Assembly (NCBI GenBank): GCA_913051905.1
Contig: CAJXBY010000025.1
Location: forward strand, 1 to 21,949
Reading direction: 5' to 3'
Origin: an uncultured Gammaproteobacteria bacterium
GTDB lineage: Bacteria > Pseudomonadota > Gammaproteobacteria > Arenicellales > UBA868
Length of the DNA stretch: 21,949 bases
In this document: piece after piece, positions 15,886 to 21,949 of the stretch
How the letters are laid out: the number at the start of each line of letters is the position of its first letter
Position numbering within the stretch: position 1 is the first letter of the stretch
Program-made: the position numbers and the translations under genes
Notes under the pieces: generated by a model
The model's input: only the letters and a program-made list of their open reading frames with translations
What the model was told of the DNA's origin: nothing
Databases searched by the model: none

Positions 15886-16977
15886 TCAATCCGGTTTTGT
15901 TCTGAGATCGCTCCGGTCGCTGCATCGTTCGATCGCCAACCCAATCAGCCGATCAATCAGATCGGCGTAGGACAGACCCTCCGCCTGCCACAGCTTGGGA
16001 TACATACTGATCGGGGTGAATCCCGGCATGGTGTTGATCTCGTTGATCAGTACGTCGCCACCGGGTCTTAAGAGAAAATCCACGCGGGCCAGCCCGCTGC
16101 AATCGATCGCCTGGAATGCCCGCACTGCCATGGTACGCACCGCGCTGGTCAGGTTCTCATCCAGGTCTGCTGGAATTCTGAGTTCCGACCGATCGTCAAT
16201 ATACTTGGTGTTGTAGTCGTAGAACTCGGCACCCGGAATAATCTCCCCAACACCTGATGCCAACGGCTCATCGTTCCCCAATACCGCACACTCGAGTTCC
16301 CTCGCCCCCTCCACAGAGGCCTCGATCATCATTTTGGTATCGAATTTCGCAGCGAGATTCAGGCCGTTGCTCAGTTGACCGGAATTGTGTGCTTTGGTGA
16401 TACCGACGCTGGAACCGAGGTTGACAGGCTTAACAAACAAAGGGTAGTCAAACGTCTGTTCAAGGGTCGCCAGCACAGCCTCGGGATGGCCCCGCCATTC
16501 CGAACGGCGCAGTACGGTGTAGTCGGTCTGGCTCAAACCGGCTGACCGAAAAACAGCCCGGGCCAACGCCTTGTCCATTCCCGCTGCCGATGCGGACACG
16601 CCGGCTCCGACATAGGCCACATTGGCAAGCTCCAGCAGGCCCTGAATGGTCCCATCCTCACCATAAGGACCATGTAACAACGGAAAAACGACGTCAAAAC
16701 CAGCTCCGGGTATTGGACTGTCCTGGGCAGCAACCAATTGACTCCCCCGACCTGCCAGCCGAACCTCCGGCCAGTCACCACTCGTGACAGAGGTGGCACT
16801 GAGCAACTTTTCATCGCCGTCATCAAGCAGCCAGTGTCCCTCACGGGTAATTCCAGCCAAAACCACATCGTAGCGTTCCCGGTCAATCGCAGCGCACACC
16901 GAACGCGCAGACACTACGGAGACCTCATGTTCTGCCGAGCGACCTCCAAAGAGTACAAGTACTCTTGTTTTTTTCAT
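15886..16977 (-). CDS. ddl: D-alanine--D-alanine ligase
   Basis: Ddl joins two D-alanines with ATP to make the dipeptide that ends the peptidoglycan precursor. The 363-residue ATP-grasp protein starts MKKTRVLVLFGGRSAEHEVSV and continues with LLHGPYGEDGTIQGLLE (101-117), the ATP-binding YPLFVKPVNLGSSVGI (178-193), and EFYDYNTKY (251-259). The Tyr residues of that loop are typical of D-Ala-D-Ala rather than D-Ala-D-Lac ligases. Metal ligands D300, E313 and N315 (INEINTMPGF) close the site. The ATG at 16977 is chosen because homology begins there; another in-frame ATG nine codons upstream is possible. It lies 54 bp after the aminotransferase gene, probably one operon, and apart from any mur/fts cluster. 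Confidence 0.95.
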   Translation of the reverse strand: MKKTRVLVLFGGRSAEHEVSVVSARSVCAAIDRERYDVVLAGITREGHWLLDDGDEKLLSATSVTSGDWPEVRLAGRGSQLVAAQDSPIPGAGFDVVFPLLHGPYGEDGTIQGLLELANVAYVGAGVSASAAGMDKALARAVFRSAGLSQTDYTVLRRSEWRGHPEAVLATLEQTFDYPLFVKPVNLGSSVGITKAHNSGQLSNGLNLAAKFDTKMMIEASVEGARELECAVLGNDEPLASGVGEIIPGAEFYDYNTKYIDDRSELRIPADLDENLTSAVRTMAVRAFQAIDCSGLARVDFLLRPGGDVLINEINTMPGFTPISMYPKLWQAEGLSYADLIDRLIGLAIERCSDRSDLRTKPD

Positions 16978-17031
16978 AATCCGTGGCGCTGCCCGCTCAA
17001 TCATCCCCGGGATGATTCTTCCCTGCTCCGA

Positions 17032-17946
17032 TCAGACCAGAATGTCTTCGCTGTGTTCATTCGCATAGGCATCGATATAGTTCGCATAGAGGACCTGGGC
17101 TTGCCGGGTCACCACTCCACCACCCTCTGGAAACCGCAGCACGTTTCCGTCCTCCAGTCGTAGGGATGCACAAGGCATTACGTCCCGGGTCGCGCTGGTG
17201 ACGAAGCATTCGCTGGCACCCTGGAGTTCACTGACGTGGAGGTCGGCTTCTACACCGTTTATCCCGGAATCTGTGAGCGCCCGATGGATGTGTTTCTTGG
17301 TCAGGCCCTTCAGATTTCCTGAAGCCGGCGTCACGAGCCGCCCTTCGACCACGAACCAGACATTGCTGTTGGCTGCTTCCGTTACAAAACCTTCACTGTC
17401 CAATATCACGCAATCGTCCGCACCGAGCTTTCTGGCCTCCGTGATTGCGAGAATATTGTTCAGATAGTTTCCCCCTTTGATATTCGGGTCCAGCGCGTTC
17501 GCGGGATTGCGCCGCACCGACGGCACAGCCATATCCATCCCGCGTGAGTAATATTCCGGTTTCCGTGCAGGTAACGTACTGACGATGATCACGAAACGGG
17601 TCTTCAATTCGGGACTCGGATAAAGATCGACGGGGCCCACACCCCGCGTGATCTGGTAACGCACATAGATGTCGTCTTCCCGCTGCGCATTTGATTCCAC
17701 ACAGGTGCGCCGAATCTCCCTGATCAATTCCTCTCGGCTCTGACTGATCTCCATACTGATCAATCCCGCTGAATTCTCAAGTCTTTCAAAATGGTCGTTC
17801 ATGAACAAAGGAACGCCCTGGTGTGTTCTAAAGACCTCATAGACCGAATCGCCATAAAGAAAACCGCGATCCATCACTGGAATTGTTGCATCACTCATGG
17901 GAGTGATCTCCCCGTCTACGTTCACCATCGGACTTAAATCACTCAT
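17032..17946 (-). CDS. Fold-type IV aminotransferase (D-amino-acid or branched-chain type)
   Basis: A 304-residue class IV PLP aminotransferase. Diagnostic stretches are MDRGFLYGDSVYEVFRT (25-41), the PLP lysine K157 in NIKGGNYLNNILA, E190 in VTEAANSNVWFV, and LKGLTKKHI with the phosphate-binding neighbourhood SATRDVMP. The family contains branched-chain aminotransferase, D-alanine transaminase and aminodeoxychorismate lyase, which cannot be separated safely by eye. VRYQITRGVG and the neighbouring ddl make a D-amino-acid transaminase (D-alanine and D-glutamate supply) attractive, as an inference from context. The ATG at 17946 has AGGA eight bases upstream, so it is preferred over an ATG 16 codons earlier. 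ddl follows 54 bp downstream. Confidence 0.88.
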   Translation of the reverse strand: MSDLSPMVNVDGEITPMSDATIPVMDRGFLYGDSVYEVFRTHQGVPLFMNDHFERLENSAGLISMEISQSREELIREIRRTCVESNAQREDDIYVRYQITRGVGPVDLYPSPELKTRFVIIVSTLPARKPEYYSRGMDMAVPSVRRNPANALDPNIKGGNYLNNILAITEARKLGADDCVILDSEGFVTEAANSNVWFVVEGRLVTPASGNLKGLTKKHIHRALTDSGINGVEADLHVSELQGASECFVTSATRDVMPCASLRLEDGNVLRFPEGGGVVTRQAQVLYANYIDAYANEHSEDILV

Positions 17947-18240
17947 CAGGTCATTCCTAGGTTGAGGGTTGTTTTTGCAGAGTAAACTCGGCACAGACGA
18001 TGTATGCCTGGTTCCGGGCTCTTTCAGTCTTGCACACGAGTTTTGTTTACTGGCGCCAGTCCGCCTTTGTAGTGGAAAGCACAGTATTTCACCCGATCAT
18101 ATCATCCGGCCGTTCGAGTGCACCTCCAACATACGGGATTGCGCTGGGCCCCCCATACTCGCAGAATTATGCTTGGTCAACTTCTACCCCGCAGTGGAGT
18201 ACGGTATACGTGAAGCACGGTACTAAACAGCAGTCCCCCG
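17947..18240 (+). other. Divergent intergenic region, no gene recognised
   Basis: 294 bp lie between the aminotransferase (-) and the serine hydrolase (+). Two short overlapping plus-strand readings of fewer than 90 codons show no recognisable protein features. On the minus strand TTGACC (18175-18180) and TATGGG (18152-18157) have a 17-base spacer and could be a weak promoter with a leader of about 200 bases. On the plus strand TATACG lies about 30 bases before the ATG at 18241 without a good -35. No terminator or riboswitch fold was recognised. Confidence 0.4.
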
Positions 18241-19368
18241 ATGCCCATCCATCCCAATTCTGACCTCGTCTCGGTCTACGGTTGCCTGGAACACTGGAAC
18301 AGACCACAGCAACGGCGTAGCAGCTTTCATCATCTTCATCGAATCGTGCGCTACGGCTTCAGCCTGCGGGCTTCTGAAGTGCTAGAGCTCACTATCAACA
18401 CCGACCCACGTATCGCCCGTCTGGATTCTGTGCGGGACTTGTGTCACTCGAATATCTTCTCGGCATTGGTCGTCCTTCGAGGTGAAGAACTGGTGCACGA
18501 GCACTATGCGCAGGATTTTCCTCCACACGAGGCCCATACTGTGATGTCGATCACCAAGACGATGATTCATTTGATCATCGGCCGGTGTGTGAAAGACGGC
18601 TTGATTGACCTCAGTGCAACTGTTTCTGACTATCTCCCAGAGATCGGTTCCGGTTACGCCTCTGCGAAGATACAGGATGTGCTGGACATGAACGTGGTCA
18701 ACGACTACTCGGAAGATTATTCGGACCCACACACGACAGCCATGGCTCACAACATCGCCATGGGCTGGCGGCTGCCAGAAGCCGGTTTCGGAGCGATCAC
18801 GAACCGGGAATTCCTGCGGACAATACAGGGCCGCAATCTTGTCAACCGTTCTGGAGAGTTACACTACAAGTCTGCAAATACCGATGTTCTGTCGTGGATC
18901 GCAGAATCTGTCAGTGGCCAGCACTTGCGAGAGCACCTGCTGCAGATTATCGAAGCAGCAGGCATCGAACACACCTTTTATATGTCTACCGATCATACGG
19001 GAATTCCGAACACCAATGGCGGGGCCTGCCTGTCGCCACGTGACCTGGCCCGTTACGGACTCATTTTTGCCCGCCAGGGCTCCGGCGCTAACGGAGCACA
19101 GGTCGGTGACCCAGATTTCATGCATGCCGCACGACGCTGTAAGGGCCCTGCCTATCCGGAACCGGACAACAACATTCACTACGGTAACCACCTCCAGACG
19201 GATGGCCGATGGGTCGGTCACAGCGGCTGGGGCGGTCAGTTCCTGATGGTTGACCCGGAATCGGCAACAGTCGTAGTCTTCCTCAGCGTGCTTGAGAATG
19301 AGAGCGCATCCGATGACAATTACAACCGCGCGATAATTCAGATGGCTGAAGAAGTAATAAGAAACTAA
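18241..19368 (+). CDS. Beta-lactamase-fold serine hydrolase (class C/esterase-like)
   Basis: A 375-residue serine hydrolase of the beta-lactamase/D-Ala-D-Ala carboxypeptidase/6-aminohexanoate-dimer-hydrolase superfamily. S103-x-x-K106 in VMSITKTM is the nucleophile motif, Y209 in LHYKSANTDVLSWI is the second motif, and HSG at 327-329 in WVGHSGWGGQF replaces KTG. LIDLSATVSDYLPEI and GGACLSPRDLARYG are typical of the superfamily. No signal peptide is visible: the N-terminus is polar with an extra 65 or so residues (VYGCLEHWN, RYGFSLRAS), so it is probably cytoplasmic and more likely an esterase or amidase than a resistance enzyme. The ATG has no strong Shine-Dalgarno. It is 47 bp upstream of the possible small ORF and may share a transcript with the oxygenase. 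Confidence 0.9.
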   Translation: MPIHPNSDLVSVYGCLEHWNRPQQRRSSFHHLHRIVRYGFSLRASEVLELTINTDPRIARLDSVRDLCHSNIFSALVVLRGEELVHEHYAQDFPPHEAHTVMSITKTMIHLIIGRCVKDGLIDLSATVSDYLPEIGSGYASAKIQDVLDMNVVNDYSEDYSDPHTTAMAHNIAMGWRLPEAGFGAITNREFLRTIQGRNLVNRSGELHYKSANTDVLSWIAESVSGQHLREHLLQIIEAAGIEHTFYMSTDHTGIPNTNGGACLSPRDLARYGLIFARQGSGANGAQVGDPDFMHAARRCKGPAYPEPDNNIHYGNHLQTDGRWVGHSGWGGQFLMVDPESATVVVFLSVLENESASDDNYNRAIIQMAEEVIRN

Positions 19369-19415
19369 ATTGGACCCGCGGTAACCTTAGGACCCCTTTG
19401 AAGGACAACAACACG

Positions 19416-19526
19416 ATGAATTTCCATTCGGCGAAAGACCTAGCTCCGGGCTGCTGGTACCAGTTCAAAGTTCCCGAGATTCTCTTGAAAGCATTACCCT
19501 TGCACCGCCCTTTGCTGACACCGTGA
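19416..19526 (+). CDS. Possible 36-codon small ORF coupled to the CmcJ-like gene
   Basis: An ATG with AAGGA ten bases upstream (19401-19405) opens a 36-codon frame that ends at TGA 19524-19526. That TGA overlaps the GTG start of the next gene as GTGA, the four-base overlap typical of coupled genes. The peptide begins MNFHSAKDLAPGCWYQF and ends in LLKALPLHRPLLTP; it matches nothing I recognise and has no membrane segment. It could be a leader peptide that sets translation of the oxygenase, a real small protein, or chance. The overlap and ribosome binding site are the support. Confidence 0.4.
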   Translation: MNFHSAKDLAPGCWYQFKVPEILLKALPLHRPLLTP

Positions 19527-20530
19527 ACGCCGAGACGCCATCATCATGCAGCGGTTCTGGCACGACCGGCTCACTCAACTACCTCGCGGCATCGGTTAAA
19601 TCTTCCCTTTACCGAAACGGTAAAGTGCTGACCCGGCGTGACCGGGATGGAAGTGATGACGGCAATACCGGTTTATTGCTGGATCAACTGAATGTCAGCG
19701 TCAACAATGCCCGGCTTATGGAGAATTCCCAGCAGCGATCACTGAGACGACATGGGTTTGAGCTGTTGCCACAGACACTGGCGCGTAAAGATCTCGACTT
19801 TTACGACCACCAGCAGGTAGTCGAGGAATACTATGGTGAGTGTGCCGCAGTCATCCGTGAGGCGACTGGAGCCGCTCATGTTTATGCTTTTGACCACAAC
19901 CTGCGATCCGCTTCCGGCAAGAAAAAGAAACGCCGCATCACCGGCGGTCAACAGGTTCAAGGCCCCGCACGAATGGTACATGGGGACTATACGCTGACCA
20001 GCGCACCACAGCGCCTAAAGGATCTGGCAGAAATACCCGGAACGAACGATACGCTGCGTTCGGTTCTTGGCGCAGGAGAGACACTTCTCGAGCCGGAATT
20101 AGTGAACCATCTGCTCCACAATGGTGACCGGTTTGCGGTCATTAATCTATGGAGGAGTATTGCAAATGAACCGGTCGCTACCCATCCACTTGCACTTTGC
20201 GATGGTCAGACCGTGAATCCCGAGGACCTGGTGGTCTTCGAGATTCACTATCAGGACAGAATTGGGGAAAATTATTTTGCCAAGCATGCGCCTCAACACA
20301 CCTGGTGGTACTACCCGGCCATGACTCGAGACGAGGCTTTACTGATCAAGCAGTGGGACTCAGCTGGTGAGCTGGCCCGATCCGGAGGGATTCGCCCGGA
20401 TTCATGGGTGGGTGATCCGAAAGCACCCTGTACCTTCAGTTTTCACACGGCATTCAAAGATCCGGACACAAAGCCGGAATCCCCGGACCGTGAGAGCATA
20501 GAAGTGCGCTGTGTCGTCCTTTACGACTGA
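19523..20530 (+). CDS. CmcJ/NvfI-family oxidoreductase (putative Fe/2-oxoglutarate-type oxygenase)
   Basis: A 335-residue member of the family named after the cephamycin 7-alpha-methoxylation protein CmcJ and the fungal endoperoxygenase NvfI. It shows the family start SLNYL, the M-VHGDYT stretch with H153 and D155 (a metal-binding HxD), INLWRSI (207-213), PLALCD, DLVVFEIHY, HTWWYYPAMTRDEALLIKQWDS, FSFHTAFKDP with H308, and the closing ESIEVRCVVLYD with R329. H153, D155 and a later His would form the iron facial triad and an Arg would hold the 2-oxoglutarate, by analogy with the family. The GTG at 19523 is used because it overlaps the small ORF stop and conserved sequence begins about 16 residues in. 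A Lys/Arg-rich stretch (KKKKRR) at 133-138 is an odd insertion. The substrate is unknown. Confidence 0.8.
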   Translation: MNAETPSSCSGSGTTGSLNYLAASVKSSLYRNGKVLTRRDRDGSDDGNTGLLLDQLNVSVNNARLMENSQQRSLRRHGFELLPQTLARKDLDFYDHQQVVEEYYGECAAVIREATGAAHVYAFDHNLRSASGKKKKRRITGGQQVQGPARMVHGDYTLTSAPQRLKDLAEIPGTNDTLRSVLGAGETLLEPELVNHLLHNGDRFAVINLWRSIANEPVATHPLALCDGQTVNPEDLVVFEIHYQDRIGENYFAKHAPQHTWWYYPAMTRDEALLIKQWDSAGELARSGGIRPDSWVGDPKAPCTFSFHTAFKDPDTKPESPDRESIEVRCVVLYD

Positions 20531-20669
20531 GACCGGGCGCTGGGGGAAGACTCTCAGGCCTTGATCTGACTGCGTACTCCATCCTCACCCGACGCTTGAA
20601 ACCAACCCCCCGACCCACGGGATTACGTGCAGACCACCCGATTGATCAGTGGCGGGACAGCCAAACTTC

Positions 20670-21608
20670 ATGCTCAAAAACGCTGCCAGTAACCCTGAGA
20701 CTCTGGCAAAAATAGCATGCACCGCTGCCGGTGCACTGTGGGGTCTTTACTGGATTCCGTTGAGGGCAGTCAATGAAGCCGGTATCCGCGGGTCATGGGC
20801 AACTGCACTGTTCTATCTGGCCCCCTTCGTGATCATGCTGCCCTTTGGCCTGCTACGCTGGCGGCGCATCTTAACTGCAGGCTGGCCGCTTCAATGTATC
20901 GGTATCACGGCTGCATTGGCCCTGGTTTTCTATTCCAACGCTTTTCTTTACACCGATGTCATTCGGGCGGTTCTTCTGTACTACCTGACACCCATCTGGA
21001 GCGCCCTCCTCGCGCGAGTCTGGCTCAAGGAAGCGATCACCCAGGAACGGATCATCGCAATTGGGCTTGGGGTGGCTGGACTTTATATCATTCTGAATTC
21101 AGGTTCGGGGTTTCCTGCGCCGCAAAACGCTGGAGACTGGATGGGGCTGATTTCGGGTCTGATCTGGGCGCTCACCGCAAACGTAATGCGGCGGGAGTCC
21201 AGGCAATACACTTTCGACGTTTTACTGATGTGGTTTTTCTGGGCTTCTGTCTTTGCATTGGTGGTTGCGCTGATGCCGGTCCTGGATCGCCCTGCGGTGC
21301 CCCAAACAAGGTCCATCATTAATGTCCTCCCTTGGTTCATCCCTGTTGTGCTACTGATGATCATTCCAGGGTTTTACGCAATCACCTGGGGAGTGCCCTT
21401 ACTCAACCCCGGCACCGTGGGCATCCTGTTCATGACCGAAATCAGTACCGGCGCATTCAGTGCCGCAGTGTTGACAGATGAGCCCTTCGGCACTCGTGAG
21501 ATCGTAGGCGTGGGACTGATCACAGCTGCTGGACTCACCGAAACGGTGGTGCCCAGATTCCGCCAGATGATTCGTAGTTCCCTGGGCGGAGGAACCCCGC
21601 CGCCATAA
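20670..21608 (+). CDS. EamA/DMT-family permease
   Basis: A 312-residue integral membrane protein of the drug/metabolite transporter superfamily with about ten hydrophobic segments in two EamA repeats (about 14-144 and 155-298). The first segment reads IACTAAGALWGLYWIP, and the end of repeat one is ERIIAIGLGVAGLYIIL (127-143). Repeat two begins GDWMGLISGLIWALTANVMRR and ends with EPFGTREIVGVGLITAAG. Members export or import amino acids, nucleobases and other small metabolites, and the substrate is not readable here. The ATG at 20670 is chosen; a GTG seven codons upstream (20649) is in frame, and the ribosome binding site is weak for both. It follows the CmcJ-like oxygenase by about 140 bp and is the last gene before the ribosomal RNA operon. 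Confidence 0.88.
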   Translation: MLKNAASNPETLAKIACTAAGALWGLYWIPLRAVNEAGIRGSWATALFYLAPFVIMLPFGLLRWRRILTAGWPLQCIGITAALALVFYSNAFLYTDVIRAVLLYYLTPIWSALLARVWLKEAITQERIIAIGLGVAGLYIILNSGSGFPAPQNAGDWMGLISGLIWALTANVMRRESRQYTFDVLLMWFFWASVFALVVALMPVLDRPAVPQTRSIINVLPWFIPVVLLMIIPGFYAITWGVPLLNPGTVGILFMTEISTGAFSAAVLTDEPFGTREIVGVGLITAAGLTETVVPRFRQMIRSSLGGGTPPP

Positions 21609-21657
21609 ATAAGGTCTGGCCCCGGGTGTCTTTGTCCGACTGACTATGCGTGCCCCA

Positions 21658-21695
21658 ACAAAAAACCCCGACACCTGGGTACCGGGGTTTTTTGT
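21658..21695. terminator. Bidirectional intrinsic terminator
   Basis: ACAAAAAACCCCG (21658-21670) pairs perfectly over 13 bases with CGGGGTTTTTTGT (21683-21695) around a 12-base loop. On the plus strand a T tract follows the GC stem, and on the minus strand the A tract becomes the U tract, so it can end both the permease transcript and the ribosomal RNA operon, whose 5S gene stops a few bases away. Confidence 0.88.
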
Positions 21696-21700
21696 TTATA

Positions 21701-21819
21701 TGCCTGGCAGTGTCCTACTTTCACATGGGGAAACCCCACACTATCATCGGCGCTAAGCGTTTTCACTTCTGAGTTCGAGATGGATTCAGGTGGTACCCGC
21801 TCGCTATGGCCGCCAGGCA
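21701..21819 (-). rRNA. rrf: 5S ribosomal RNA
   Basis: The minus strand reads TGCCTGGCGGCCATAGCGAG at its 5' end and closes with ACTGCCAGGCA, which pairs with the start to form helix I. Between them are the conserved CGAACTCAGAAGTGAAA and CCGATGATAGTGTGGGG stretches of gammaproteobacterial 5S RNA. The length is about 119 bases. One base at the 3' end is uncertain. It lies downstream of the 23S gene, in the usual 16S-23S-5S order. Confidence 0.97.
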
Positions 21820-21827
21820 AACTGGCT

Positions 21828-21851
21828 GCCAGGGCGGCGCTGCGCCCTGGC
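21828..21851 (-). other. Hairpin in the 23S-5S spacer
   Basis: GCCAGGGCG (21828-21836) and CGCCCTGGC (21843-21851) pair perfectly over nine bases with a six-base loop, between the 23S 3' end and the 5S 5' end. It lacks a U tract, so it is more likely a processing or spacing structure in the ribosomal transcript than a terminator. Confidence 0.5.
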
Positions 21852-21913
21852 GAATTTGGTAGTGATAATACGTGTTACTGGATATTCAGCTAATCAGTCT
21901 TCTTGGGTGTTAT

Positions 21914-21949
21914 ATGATCAAGCCTCACGGGCAATTAGTACGGGTTAGC
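21914..21949 (-). rRNA. rrl: 23S ribosomal RNA, 3' end (partial)
   Basis: The minus strand starts GCTAACCCGTACTAATTGCC and continues CGTGAGGCTTGATCA, the conserved end of bacterial 23S rRNA (E. coli ends GTACTAATGAACCGTGAGGCTTAACC). The GCTTGATCA end resembles Pseudomonas-type 23S. The exact 3' boundary is estimated from these family ends. The rest of the gene is outside the window. Confidence 0.92.

Noticed and set aside
18000..18263. Short plus-strand reading running into the serine hydrolase gene
   Set aside because: Out of frame with the hydrolase, no ribosome binding site, and composition unlike a protein; treated as intergenic.
18241..19368. Possible antibiotic-resistance class C beta-lactamase
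   Set aside because: No signal peptide, HSG instead of KTG and an extra polar N-terminus; more like the cytoplasmic esterase/amidase members of the fold.

Overview
The window is ordinary-density bacterial chromosome, most likely from a gammaproteobacterium. The evidence is a 5S rRNA on the minus strand close to the E. coli and Pseudomonas sequence, a 23S 3' end of the type ending GAGGCTTGATCA, and E. coli-like versions of AvtA, GloA, Prc and BetA. Codon use looks uniform and moderately GC-rich. I see no insertion sequences, phage genes, CRISPR arrays or tRNAs. The genus cannot be named from this sequence.

Layout. (1) Positions 1-746 hold the C-terminal part of a molybdopterin hydroxylase large subunit (IorB/xanthine dehydrogenase family), cut by the window edge. 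(2) Positions 890-7205 hold a tightly packed plus-strand chemosensory operon: cheR, a STAS protein, a REC-class III nucleotide cyclase, cheA, cheW and cheB. Start/stop overlaps (TAATG, ATGA, ATGA) link several of the genes. No receptor, lone CheY, CheZ or flagellar gene is present. The only response-regulator outputs encoded here are the cyclase and CheB, so the pathway probably ends in a cyclic nucleotide rather than a flagellar switch. (3) Positions 7384-10844 hold prc (tail-specific protease) and avtA (valine-pyruvate aminotransferase). (4) Positions 10808-13042, minus strand, hold a BetA-like GMC oxidoreductase followed by a NUDIX hydrolase that overlaps the end of avtA tail to tail. (5) From 13158 to 15868 come a HAD phosphatase (+), a gloA plus CX5R-phosphatase pair (-) and a metallo-beta-lactamase-fold hydrolase (+). 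(6) Positions 15886-17946, minus strand, hold a fold-type IV aminotransferase and D-Ala-D-Ala ligase, plausibly a D-alanine/peptidoglycan precursor pair. (7) From 18241 to 21608, plus strand, come a beta-lactamase-fold serine hydrolase, a possible 36-codon small ORF coupled by GTGA to a CmcJ/NvfI-type oxygenase, and an EamA/DMT transporter. (8) The right end is the 3' end of a ribosomal RNA operon on the minus strand (23S end, spacer, 5S). It is closed by a perfect 13-bp hairpin with A and T tracts that can stop transcription from both directions.

The most distinctive locus is the chemosensory operon. It has the logic of a Wsp-type pathway (CheA-CheW core, CheR/CheB adaptation, REC-fused nucleotide cyclase output), but with a class III adenylate/guanylate-type cyclase instead of GGDEF, plus a STAS protein. 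The rest is mostly recognisable metabolic and housekeeping content.
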